Source: CAYUWG01 sp964448285 | GTDB taxonomy: Bacteria > Bacteroidota > Ignavibacteria > SZUA-365 | Direction of reading: 5' to 3' | NCBI GenBank assembly: GCA_964448285.1 | Contig: CAYUWG010000145.1 | Coordinates: 1 to 5,987, forward strand | Length of the DNA: 5,987 bases | Shown here: positions 1 to 5,987 of the stretch, one piece after another | How positions within the stretch are numbered: position 1 is the stretch's first letter | Layout of the letters: every line of letters begins with the position of its first letter | The notes under the pieces: generated by a model | Seen by the model: only the letters and a program-made list of their open reading frames with translations | Told to the model about the DNA's origin: nothing | Database searches by the model: none | Made by a program: the position numbers and the translations under genes

Positions 1-3000
1 AGAACTCCAGCGCCGCCTGGGTAAAATCTCCCTTGTAGTAATAGCTCTCACCGATGTAGTATCGAATCTCCGCCTGATCGTCCGGCGACGCTTCCGACAG
101 GAGGTTCTTGAGATGCATGACCGCTTGATCGAAGTACCCGAGTTGATAGTAGAACACGCCGAGGTTTACGCGCTTGCGAAATGCCGTCGGGTCGTTCGGC
201 CACGTTGCGACGAACCGTTTCGTCATTTCGGCGGCGGCATCGTACATGCGCAGTTCATCATAGCAGTTGATCAACCCTCCCAATGCCTCCTTAAGTGCGG
301 ACTGCGATGCGCGGGGATGATCCACGACGCTTTTAAAGCTCTGTGCGGCGACGTCGTATTTCTCCGCACGAAAGCTGACGCGGGCGATCGAAAGGTGCGC
401 TTCCATTGCCGCTTCCGTCGCCGGGTATTTTTTCAGCACGTCGTCGAAACGCTGCTGCGCTTTGTCGTTGATGCTCTGCGCTTCGAACGTCTTTCCCGCC
501 CAAAGAACACCCATCGCGGCAACCTCCTGCGTTTCCGAGTCCTCGAGGTTTTCGAAAACATCGAGCGCCGGTTCATACTGCTTCTGCCGGAAGAGATGCT
601 TTCCCCGCTCAAGTTCGAACTCGTCAAGAACGGGCTGCGCATCGGGATAACGTGACTTGAACTCCGCAGCCCGTTGTTGCGCGTCGGTCGCTTTCTCACT
701 TCGAAAGAGAGCGACGACTATGCGGCTGTGGGCGTAACTCTTCTCGATGTGTGAAGCAGACGTGGAAGTAGCGATCTTTTCGTATTCGCGAATCGCCTCG
801 CTGTAACGACCCGTTTCTAACAGGAGATCGGCAGCGTCCTGGAGTGCGGTGATGTTTCCAGTGATGAGACTCCCTGCCTGTTGGAAGTAACTCGTTGCGA
901 GAACGGTCTTCCCTTCATCTTTGAAAATGTGTCCGAGAGCGTAATAGACGTCCGCGAGTCTCTTCCCTCTTGGATTGTCCGCAACGTACTGTTGCAGGGC
1001 GCGCTTCGCACCCGTTGCGTCTCGAGCCTTTGCAAGGATGGCTGCGAACCGGTATTGATATTCACCAACCATATCCCCGTCACGAAAGGGATTCTCCTTT
1101 GCGCGTGAAAGAAACTGTTCCGCGCGCACGCTTGCGAGATCATGCCTGCCGCTCTCGCTCAATGCATCGAGCAAAGCGATTTGGGCGCTGTCGGCAAGAG
1201 GCGAATAATTGAAGCGATCGGCGATTGCTTCGAACGACTGCACGGCTTCATTGTAGCGTCCGGTTCTCACGAGCAGCTTTCCCAATGTCATGAGAGCATC
1301 GGCAGTGTTTCGTCCTCCCGGATTTTCACGCTCGCACGCGCGGAAATCATCGATCGCACCGGTGAAGTTCATGAGAGCCTGTCGCACGAGTCCACGACCG
1401 TACAACGCCCTCGCGGCAATCGCGCCTTGCTGTTCGTTGATGAGCTTCGTGTACTCCTGTTCGGCTTCGGTCAAACGTCCGCTTTCACGCGATGCGTCAG
1501 CGAAGGCAAGCCGCACGTCGGCAACGTGCATCGCCGGGTTGAGCGCGAGATACTTCGACGCCGCGTCGAGGACGATAGCCGGCTGCTGCCCTTCACTGAC
1601 GAAGAGGTAGAGTTCGTAACCGGCTTTGTCGCGAAACGCACTCGATGGATACCGCTCGATAAACTGCATCAATGCCTGCTCTGCCGCAGTGCGATTCCCC
1701 TGAGCTTGTTGTGCGAGTCGCAGCGATGCCATGGCTTCACCGTAGGATGCTCGTTCCGCATCTTCCCCTTCGGCACCCTTTCTCAGCGCCGAAGCGAAGG
1801 AGCGCTGCGCTGCTTTGAAATCTTTGAGATCGTTCAGGTAAAGCGATCCGAGCAGAACATCGACGGAAGCTGATGAGGGCTTCTCGCTCATCGCAGCGAG
1901 GATCGCGGCAATACTGGTCACTGCGTCGCCTGCAGCGCCCGGACGAAAGCGCTTGAGATCGCGCGAGCGTGTTTCCGCTTCCGCGAGAAATGGAGACGAT
2001 GGGAATTGCACCGACAGTTGCGCATACGTGTCGGCGGCTTCGTCGAATTTCCCTGCGCGTTCAAGTGCGCGTCCCTTGCCGAACAATGCATCATCCGCGG
2101 CCGCGCTCGCTCCATAGCGATCCAAAACGCCGTTGTAGCTTTCGATGGCGAGTGCGCTGTTGGTGAATTCCGCTTCTGCAATACGACCGATGGCAAGGAG
2201 TGCGAACGCCGAGGCTTCGTCCGTCGCATATTTTCTGAGAAAGAGTTGGTAAGCCTGTATCGCATCGTTGAATTTCTTCGCGTCCTCTGCAGTTGCAGCG
2301 ATTTCCTTCAAAACCGCTTTCCGATCGACGGTGATGAGCGTATCGCGATAGAGTTGGTCGAGATAGCGGCCCGCGGCGAGCAAGTCCCCCGATTGTCGGG
2401 ATGCGTCTGCGGCCTTTCGATAGATGTCCGCATCGAACGACTGATCCTTGAACGTCGAGAAGATGGTGGCATAGATGCGCGCGGCGTCGTTGAATTTTTC
2501 CGAAGCGATCGCGGCATCGGCTTTCCCGACGAAAGCCTGTAAGCGGAGGTTCATCGGTGCTGCGGTGTTGTTAGCCACCGCGTCGTAGCTCGCGTGTGCC
2601 GCATCGTGTTTTCCGGACTGTCGCTGTAAATCACCGAGACGAATGTATGCTTCGTGCACGGCATCGGTCTTTGCGTAGAGATTGATCGCCTCGAGAAAAC
2701 GCATCTCCGCTTCATCTCGGTTGCCGAGAAGAGCGAGCACTTCTCCAAGCGCAACGGTTGCCCGTCCTCTCAGGGCAGCCGGCGCTACGGCGCTGTTGAC
2801 GATGCGACGAAGCTCCCGCTGAGCCGGTTCGTAATCCCCGGTCGTCAGGAGCAAGCGGCCAAGTTCGTACGTCGCATCGAGGACGACTTCCGATTGCGCG
2901 TATTCGATGAGAATGGAATTCAACACGAGACGCGCGTTTTTTTCATCACCGGCTTTCTGAAAAAGCCGGCTTGCCTGAAGCAGCGCCTCGGGTGTTTTCT

Positions 3001-3400
3001 TATGCTTTGGATAGAATGTCTTTATGCGTGCAAAAGCAGAAGCGGCTTCAGCGTAGTTGCGTTCGAGCGCGTAGATCTCGGCGAGATTCCACCATGCATC
3101 CGGCGCTTTCGGATTGTCCTGATAGCGAAGTGCAAAATCCTGAAACGTGTTTTTTGCATCGCCATACTTTTTGGTCTTCAGTTGGATGAGACCGAGATAG
3201 AACCTCGCTTCGATTCCAAGACTCGTATTCGGAAACTTGTCGATGAACACTTTGAACTGGTCTTCCGCCTGAGCAAGGAAGTTGTCGTTGTACAGGCTGA
3301 CGGCGAGGCGAAACTCTGCGTTCTCCTTCGTGTCCTGTGAGTACAGCGATGTAACATGCAGGAACAGCACGACAATGAATGGAACCGTGGATATGCGCAT
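1..3400 (-). CDS. Large exported tetratricopeptide-repeat (TPR) protein, C-terminus beyond window
   Basis: The frame starts at an ATG at 3400 and stays open for 1133 codons to the left edge, with no stop; the true length is unknown. Residues 1-21 look like a Sec signal peptide: Met-Arg, then a hydrophobic run (about 5-19), then Leu-Tyr-Ser before Gln22. The mature protein should therefore be exported, probably to the periplasm. The rest is almost entirely helix-pair repeats of about 33-38 residues, roughly two dozen of them. Examples begin near 66, 103, 176, 250, 400, 437, 552, 663, 702, 818, 855, 924, 963, 1001, 1039 and 1077. They show the TPR pattern (Leu-Gly, then Gly/Lys-x-Tyr/Phe-x-x-Ala, then Phe/Tyr) and many end in YP, FP or NP, like BamD/YbgF-type envelope TPRs. 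No catalytic domain is visible, and cysteines are scarce (689 and 1046). TPRs bind proteins, so a scaffold or envelope-assembly role is inferred; the partner is unknown. The start has a good ribosome site (AGGAAG, 9 nt away). The last visible residues are still inside a repeat. Confidence 0.93.
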   Translation of the reverse strand, partial: MRISTVPFIVVLFLHVTSLYSQDTKENAEFRLAVSLYNDNFLAQAEDQFKVFIDKFPNTSLGIEARFYLGLIQLKTKKYGDAKNTFQDFALRYQDNPKAPDAWWNLAEIYALERNYAEAASAFARIKTFYPKHKKTPEALLQASRLFQKAGDEKNARLVLNSILIEYAQSEVVLDATYELGRLLLTTGDYEPAQRELRRIVNSAVAPAALRGRATVALGEVLALLGNRDEAEMRFLEAINLYAKTDAVHEAYIRLGDLQRQSGKHDAAHASYDAVANNTAAPMNLRLQAFVGKADAAIASEKFNDAARIYATIFSTFKDQSFDADIYRKAADASRQSGDLLAAGRYLDQLYRDTLITVDRKAVLKEIAATAEDAKKFNDAIQAYQLFLRKYATDEASAFALLAIGRIAEAEFTNSALAIESYNGVLDRYGASAAADDALFGKGRALERAGKFDEAADTYAQLSVQFPSSPFLAEAETRSRDLKRFRPGAAGDAVTSIAAILAAMSEKPSSASVDVLLGSLYLNDLKDFKAAQRSFASALRKGAEGEDAERASYGEAMASLRLAQQAQGNRTAAEQALMQFIERYPSSAFRDKAGYELYLFVSEGQQPAIVLDAASKYLALNPAMHVADVRLAFADASRESGRLTEAEQEYTKLINEQQGAIAARALYGRGLVRQALMNFTGAIDDFRACERENPGGRNTADALMTLGKLLVRTGRYNEAVQSFEAIADRFNYSPLADSAQIALLDALSESGRHDLASVRAEQFLSRAKENPFRDGDMVGEYQYRFAAILAKARDATGAKRALQQYVADNPRGKRLADVYYALGHIFKDEGKTVLATSYFQQAGSLITGNITALQDAADLLLETGRYSEAIREYEKIATSTSASHIEKSYAHSRIVVALFRSEKATDAQQRAAEFKSRYPDAQPVLDEFELERGKHLFRQKQYEPALDVFENLEDSETQEVAAMGVLWAGKTFEAQSINDKAQQRFDDVLKKYPATEAAMEAHLSIARVSFRAEKYDVAAQSFKSVVDHPRASQSALKEALGGLINCYDELRMYDAAAEMTKRFVATWPNDPTAFRKRVNLGVFYYQLGYFDQAVMHLKNLLSEASPDDQAEIRYYIGESYYYKGDFTQAALEF

Positions 3401-3409
3401 AAAGACTCG

Positions 3410-3415
3410 CTTCCT
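3410..3415 (-). promoter_or_regulatory. Ribosome binding site of the TPR gene
   Basis: The minus strand reads AGGAAG here, 9 nt before the ATG at 3400. It supports that start, which also gives the protein its signal peptide. Confidence 0.7.
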
Positions 3416-3446
3416 GAAAATGAATATCTCATCGATCACGGTGAGC

Positions 3447-3475
3447 AAGTTACCGATTGGTCGATGTGCAGGCAA
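3447..3475 (-). promoter_or_regulatory. Weak sigma70-like promoter candidate ahead of the TPR gene
   Basis: In the 120-nt gap between the PH-like gene and the TPR gene the minus strand has TTGCCT (3475-3470), 17 nt, then TAACTT (3452-3447). The match to TTGACA is 4/6 and to TATAAT only 3/6, with ideal spacing. It would place a transcript start near 3440 and a leader of about 40 nt. A match this weak is expected by chance, and if the organism is a Bacteroidota relative the consensus differs. The rest of the gap (3401-3520) holds no gene and no obvious terminator, so read-through from the upstream operon is equally possible. Confidence 0.2.
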
Positions 3476-3520
3476 GGGATATTGACGGTGCGCGGCGCGT
3501 TGAAGTCAGGGACGATCCCG

Positions 3521-3919
3521 TCACCATTCTTCGAGCTTCTGCAGTTGAACTTCGGTCTTTCGGAGTTCGAGCCTTGAGATGAGAAACCGTGCAGCCTCGC
3601 GGTCGCGTCTTCGAATCACCAGCACGAGTTCATTGCCCGAGTGGCCGGGAATGGAAGTGAGCAAAGCCATGCTGTGCGTCCGCAGAATGAGCTTCTTGCG
3701 AAACCATCCCTTCGTCATGATGATTCCGCTCACCTGGTCGAACGCAAGCTGCACGTTGATGACGCGCGATTTCAGCAAGCCGAAGAGAGCATCCGTCACT
3801 TGTAACTCCAACGTAAGAGCGTTCTCATCGACGCGAAGGATTCCGCGGCCTTCGGCAAAACCGTTGAACAGTTCCACGATCTTGAACGGAACACTGATCG
3901 TATCGAAAAACATCGTCAT
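3521..3919 (-). CDS. Uncharacterised 132-residue protein, possible bacterial PH-like domain
   Basis: I do not recognise a named family with certainty. The protein has 132 residues from the ATG at 3919 (Met-Thr-Met-Phe-Phe) and ends with TGA at 3521. It lacks a signal peptide and transmembrane segment, so it should be cytosolic or membrane-associated. Its pattern suggests a run of beta strands (about 8-17, 26-31, 34-42, 50-60, 63-70, 73-81, 97-103) closed by a helix from about 105 to 131. That is the layout of a PH/GRAM-like barrel capped by one helix. Noteworthy parts are the Lys-Gly-Trp-Phe-Arg-Lys-Lys stretch at 70-76 and a charged tail (Arg-Arg-Arg-Asp-Arg at 103-107). The start lies inside the tag stop codon (ATGA), which favours 3919 over an in-frame upstream ATG at 3952 that would sit deep inside tag; a second ATG at 3913 is also possible. 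A lipid- or protein-binding role is only a guess from the fold. Confidence 0.85.
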   Translation of the reverse strand: MTMFFDTISVPFKIVELFNGFAEGRGILRVDENALTLELQVTDALFGLLKSRVINVQLAFDQVSGIIMTKGWFRKKLILRTHSMALLTSIPGHSGNELVLVIRRRDREAARFLISRLELRKTEVQLQKLEEW

Positions 3920-4488
3920 GGTTTTCTCTTCACCTGATCGTAGCGAAAGCAACCCGTCTCATGGTCGTTCACCATGCCCACGGCCTGCATGAACGCATAG
4001 CAGATCGTCGAACCCACGAATCGAAAGCCGCGCTTCTTCATGTCTTTGCTCATCACATCGGATTCCGGTGACGTGCTCGGAACATCGCTAAGCGACTTGC
4101 ACGCATGCTGGAGCGGTTTTCCGCCAACGAATGTCCAAACGTATGCATCGAAGCTCGCGAATTCTTTCTGCACCCTGAGAAACGCACGTGCATTGTCGAT
4201 CGTGCTTTCTATCTTCAGTCTGTTCCGCACGATACCGCTGTCCTGCATCAATCGCTGAACGTCGGATGGGGTGAACCTTGCGACCTTCGAGGGATCGAAA
4301 TTTCGAAATGCTTTTCGATAGCCTTCTCGCTTTTTCAGAATCGTGCTCCACGTCAATCCGGCTTGCGCACCTTCGAGCGTCAGGAATTCGAACAGGATGC
4401 GATCATCATGCACGGGCACGCCCCACTCTTCATCGTGGTATCGAATCATCAGCGGATCGCTCCCCGACCATGCACAGCGGTGCTTCAT
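3916..4488 (-). CDS. tag: DNA-3-methyladenine glycosylase I (Tag)
   Basis: This base-excision repair enzyme removes 3-methyladenine from alkylated DNA by cutting the N-glycosidic bond, leaving an abasic site; it acts in the cytosol. The 190-residue product matches E. coli Tag nearly end to end and in length. Counting from the ATG at 4488, the family's zinc ligands are all present: Cys5, His18, His176 and Cys180 (E. coli Cys4, His17, His175, Cys179). So are the base-pocket residues Tyr17, Glu39 and Trp47 (E. coli Tyr16, Glu38, Trp46). Further family signatures are Tyr-His-Asp-x-Glu-Trp-Gly-Val-Pro (17-25), Leu-Glu-Gly-x-Gln-Ala-Gly-Leu-x-Trp (38-47) and Lys-Lys-Arg-Gly-Phe-x-Phe-Val-Gly (151-159). 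The enzyme should be active. I chose 4488 because it aligns with the E. coli N-terminus, has GAGGGG 8 nt upstream and forms an ATGA overlap with the preceding stop. An in-frame ATG at 4509 would add seven residues. Confidence 0.97.
   Translation of the reverse strand: MKHRCAWSGSDPLMIRYHDEEWGVPVHDDRILFEFLTLEGAQAGLTWSTILKKREGYRKAFRNFDPSKVARFTPSDVQRLMQDSGIVRNRLKIESTIDNARAFLRVQKEFASFDAYVWTFVGGKPLQHACKSLSDVPSTSPESDVMSKDMKKRGFRFVGSTICYAFMQAVGMVNDHETGCFRYDQVKRKP
3926..3935 (-). promoter_or_regulatory. Ribosome binding site of the PH-like gene, inside tag
   Basis: The minus strand reads AGGTGAAGAG within the last codons of tag. AGGTGA lies 10 nt and GAAGAG 6 nt before the ATG at 3919. This supports the start at the ATGA overlap rather than the one at 3952. 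Confidence 0.5.
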
Positions 4489-5072
4489 TGAATGTGCCCC
4501 TCGATCCATTTGTCCTCCGTTTCCTTCGGCCGGTACGAATCGAATTGATGGATTGCATGGCGTGCATGCGATGCGGTGTAGAAGAGTTCCTTGTAATCCG
4601 GCTTGAGGAGTTTCATCTCCACCAGACGTTCGAGGTAGGCAAGCAACGGATTGTAGCAGTCATCCACATTGTAGAGAACGATCGGTTTCTGGTGACGCTT
4701 CAGTTGTTTCAGCGTGATCACTTCGAACAGTTCCTCCAAGGTTCCGAGACCGCCGGGCAGTGCGATGAATCCGTCGCTTCGTTCATCCATGATCTCTTTG
4801 CGTTCGCGAATCGTTTCCGTCGTGACCAATTCGGTCAATCCCTCCTGCGTAATTCCCTTCTCGGCGAGGAACTGCGGAATGACCCCGATGACTTTGCCTC
4901 CGAGTTCGAGCGCCTTTCGTGCGAGCACACCCATCAGGCCGACATTCGTTCCGCCATATACAATCGTATAGTGACGCTTGACGCATTCGGTAGCGAGGTC
5001 TCGTGCGGCTTCGACGAACGAGTCCGACACCGCGCCGCTCGATGAACAGAATACACAGATGTTTCTTCTCAC
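4485..5072 (-). CDS. LOG/TIGR00730-family nucleotide 5'-monophosphate phosphoribohydrolase
   Basis: Members of this Rossmann-fold family (lysine-decarboxylase-like by old annotation, 'Lonely guy') hydrolyse the N-glycosidic bond of nucleoside 5'-monophosphates. They release a base, such as a cytokinin or adenine, plus ribose 5-phosphate. The product has 195 residues, a normal length. It shows the N-terminal Ile-Cys-Val-Phe-Cys-Ser-Ser strand (5-11), the Tyr-Gly-Gly-x4-Gly-Leu-Met-Gly nucleotide loop (39-48), Arg91-Lys92 and the hallmark Pro-Gly-Gly-x-Gly-Thr-x2-Glu at 106-114, with Glu114 the expected catalytic acid. All signature residues are intact, so activity is expected; the substrate (cytokinin-type nucleotide, AMP or other) cannot be read from sequence. 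The start is GTG at 5072, overlapping the hydrolase stop as GTGA. No ATG lies near, and the protein would lose its first strand with any later start. Its ribosome site is poor (GAAGTGA region), consistent with dependence on coupling. The 'lysine decarboxylase' label often given to this family should not be used. Confidence 0.95.
   Translation of the reverse strand: MRRNICVFCSSSGAVSDSFVEAARDLATECVKRHYTIVYGGTNVGLMGVLARKALELGGKVIGVIPQFLAEKGITQEGLTELVTTETIRERKEIMDERSDGFIALPGGLGTLEELFEVITLKQLKRHQKPIVLYNVDDCYNPLLAYLERLVEMKLLKPDYKELFYTASHARHAIHQFDSYRPKETEDKWIEGHIQ
4497..4502 (-). promoter_or_regulatory. Ribosome binding site deciding the tag start
   Basis: GAGGGG on the minus strand lies 8 nt before the ATG at 4488, inside the end of the LOG-family gene. 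A competing GGAGG at 4514-4518 lies only 4 nt before the in-frame ATG at 4509, which is tighter than usual. Homology and the overlap geometry favour 4488. Confidence 0.6.
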
Positions 5073-5947
5073 GGGTTCACTTCTTTCTGTTGAGATGGAT
5101 TGATGGATTCGTCAACGGCATCACGCTCCTGCATCAACCGATGCAGGAGTGATCGCTGCATGTCGATGATGTGATTGTGATCTCCCGCCGGTATTTCGTG
5201 AAAGTCGATATGTGCCGGAAACATGGAAGCAAGCTCCCGTCCCATTTCGACCGGAATGATATCGTCATGCTCTCCATGGATTACCGCAATGGATGGAGGC
5301 GATGGAGATTGCATGACCTCTTTCAGCCGTGTACGATTGTCATAGTCATGGCGCAGAAGCTTTGCCAGAAGCGGTCCGACGCTGTGATGTGCCATGTCCT
5401 TCATGCTCGTGAAAGGAGCAATCATGATCAGGCGGTTGACCGGATAGCGCGCGGCGAATTGCAACGCGGCTGCGCATCCGAGCGAGTGTCCGAGAAGGGC
5501 AAGCCGGTTATGAAGCTCTTCAAACGGCAGTCGCAGAAAGACGGCAAGTTCCCGGAGGGTCTTGTCCGTACTTTCGAAAATCGACTCAGGCGTGGGTTCG
5601 CCGCTGTTCTGACCGTAACCGGGATAATCGAAAGCAAGGAATCCGACGTTCGCTTCATTATAGTCGGAAAAGACATCGAACCAACTGAGAGCGAGCGAGG
5701 CGTTGCCGCCAAAGAGAACCCAGATTTTTTCCGGAGTCGTAGAAGTATCACGCGTGCTGGTGAAATAATATGAAACCTGATCACCGGAGGAAGTCGAGCA
5801 GCGGATTTCTTTAAGCCCTCGTTCGAGCGCGTGCGTCAACCGCTCGCCGTACCGGCGTGGGAAATAGATCAGGCGATGCTGAAAGAAATACAGGAGTGCA
5901 ACCAAAACGATCACGACCCCGGCGGCGATGAGCAGTACTCTGATCAT
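5069..5947 (-). CDS. Membrane-anchored alpha/beta hydrolase (BEM46/ABHD13-like)
   Basis: The product has 292 residues. Residues 4-22 form one strongly hydrophobic segment, followed by a basic/aromatic stretch (His-Arg-Leu-Ile-Tyr-Phe-Pro-Arg-Arg, 24-32) that is typical of BEM46/ABHD13-type proteins. The alpha/beta hydrolase core then runs to about 275. Phe-Gly-Gly-Asn-Ala-Ser (79-84) should form the oxyanion region, and Phe-Asp-Tyr-Pro-Gly-Tyr-Gly lies at 106-112. The nucleophile elbow is Gly-His-Ser-Leu-Gly with Ser155. The acid is probably Asp228 in His-Gly-x-x-Asp-x-x-x-Pro, and the base is probably His257 in Gly-Asp-His-Asn. The triad is complete, so it should be a serine hydrolase (esterase, lipase or thioesterase class); the substrate is unknown. 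No signal cleavage motif is evident, so the segment probably stays as an anchor. The ATG at 5947 has GGTGA 7 nt upstream. The stop overlaps the GTG start of the LOG-family gene by 4 nt, making this the first complete gene of the coupled cluster. Confidence 0.93.
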   Translation of the reverse strand: MIRVLLIAAGVVIVLVALLYFFQHRLIYFPRRYGERLTHALERGLKEIRCSTSSGDQVSYYFTSTRDTSTTPEKIWVLFGGNASLALSWFDVFSDYNEANVGFLAFDYPGYGQNSGEPTPESIFESTDKTLRELAVFLRLPFEELHNRLALLGHSLGCAAALQFAARYPVNRLIMIAPFTSMKDMAHHSVGPLLAKLLRHDYDNRTRLKEVMQSPSPPSIAVIHGEHDDIIPVEMGRELASMFPAHIDFHEIPAGDHNHIIDMQRSLLHRLMQERDAVDESINPSQQKEVNP

Positions 5948-5987
5948 GCGCGTCTCACCGCTCGCTCAAGGGATAGTAGATCAATCC
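5944..5987 (-). CDS. Possible C-terminal end of an upstream gene, frame ambiguous
   Basis: Only 40 nt precede the hydrolase start, so an upstream gene can show just its tail. Two minus-strand frames are open from the right edge. One ends in Ile-Asp-Leu-Leu-Ser-Leu-Glu-Arg-Ala-Val-Arg-Arg-Ala with TGA at 5946-5944, overlapping the hydrolase ATG as ATGA. This is the same geometry as the three junctions downstream, and it is the span given here. The other ends in Gly-Leu-Ile-Tyr-Tyr-Pro-Leu-Ser-Glu-Arg with TGA at 5957-5955, leaving a 7-nt gap. The third frame has stops. Neither tail is long enough to identify, and the piece could also be a non-coding leader. Confidence 0.3.
   Translation of the reverse strand, partial: IDLLSLERAVRRA
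5955..5959 (-). promoter_or_regulatory. Ribosome binding site of the alpha/beta hydrolase gene
   Basis: GGTGA on the minus strand ends 7 nt before the ATG at 5947. It supports that start, which keeps the hydrophobic anchor in the protein. Confidence 0.45.

Noticed and set aside
1142..1873. Long plus-strand open frame (243 codons) opposite the TPR gene
   Set aside because: It is the antisense of a continuous, repeat-bearing minus-strand coding region. Its translation is rich in Arg, Cys and Ser with no recognisable domain.
2654..3340. Plus-strand open frame of 228 codons near the start of the TPR gene
   Set aside because: It lies wholly inside the TPR coding region on the opposite strand and shows no family features. 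Other plus-strand frames in 1-3400 are rejected for the same reason.
1..3400. The repeated TPR coding region considered as DNA-level tandem repeats
   Set aside because: The periodicity is at protein level only. The DNA units are strongly diverged and I see no direct repeats of useful length.
3509..3522. Short inverted repeats (GGGA-CGA-TCCC and GACG-ATCC-CGTC) at the end of the PH-like gene, considered as a terminator
   Set aside because: The stems are only 4 bp, overlap one another, and are not followed by a T-run on the minus strand. They are too weak for an intrinsic terminator.
3521..3952. Longer version of the PH-like protein starting at 3952
   Set aside because: It would overlap tag by 37 nt and add an 11-residue extension unlike the rest. 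The ATGA overlap at 3919 with a ribosome site is better supported.
4278..5045. Plus-strand open frame of 255 codons across the tag/LOG junction
   Set aside because: It is antisense to two genes with intact catalytic motifs, so it is a shadow of their codon use.
5171..5773. Plus-strand open frame of 200 codons opposite the hydrolase
   Set aside because: The minus strand carries the full serine hydrolase motif set; the plus-strand translation matches nothing recognisable.

Overview
The window comes from a bacterial genome with tightly packed genes, all on the minus strand, so transcription runs from the high coordinates toward position 1. By eye, base composition is moderately GC-rich. Recognisable Shine-Dalgarno-like sites precede most starts. 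The long protein at the left has an N-terminal export signal ending in a Ser-Gln step and is built of TPR units with YP/FP/NP linkers, as in Gram-negative envelope TPR proteins. That fits a Gram-negative bacterium, possibly of the Bacteroidota/Chlorobiota/Ignavibacteria side, but lineage is an inference and cannot be fixed from these genes.

Layout in transcription order. At the right edge (5944-5987) there is probably the last dozen codons of an upstream gene. Next comes a membrane-anchored alpha/beta hydrolase of the BEM46/ABHD13 type (5947-5069). It is followed by a LOG/TIGR00730-family nucleotide phosphoribohydrolase (5072-4485, GTG start), DNA-3-methyladenine glycosylase I, Tag (4488-3916), and a 132-residue uncharacterised protein with a predicted PH-like pattern (3919-3521). 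The three junctions between these four genes are all 4-nt start/stop overlaps (GTGA, ATGA, ATGA), so this is almost certainly one translationally coupled operon. After a 120-nt gap with no gene, a very long exported TPR protein starts at 3400 and runs off the left edge with at least 1133 residues. It occupies the whole of 1-3400, and the many open frames on the plus strand there are its shadows.

How the genes might work together. LOG and Tag both break N-glycosidic bonds and both have members acting on modified adenines, one on free nucleotides and one in DNA. The hydrolase could be a membrane-tethered esterase or lipase-like enzyme. A common pathway is not demonstrated, and the cluster could be a co-expressed housekeeping group. 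The TPR protein is probably a separate transcription unit or the distal end of the same one. I found no mobile element, CRISPR array, tRNA or rRNA, and no convincing intrinsic terminator. I see no strong evidence of a new defence or other specialised system. The most unexplained items are the small PH-like protein coupled to tag and the role of the large TPR protein.
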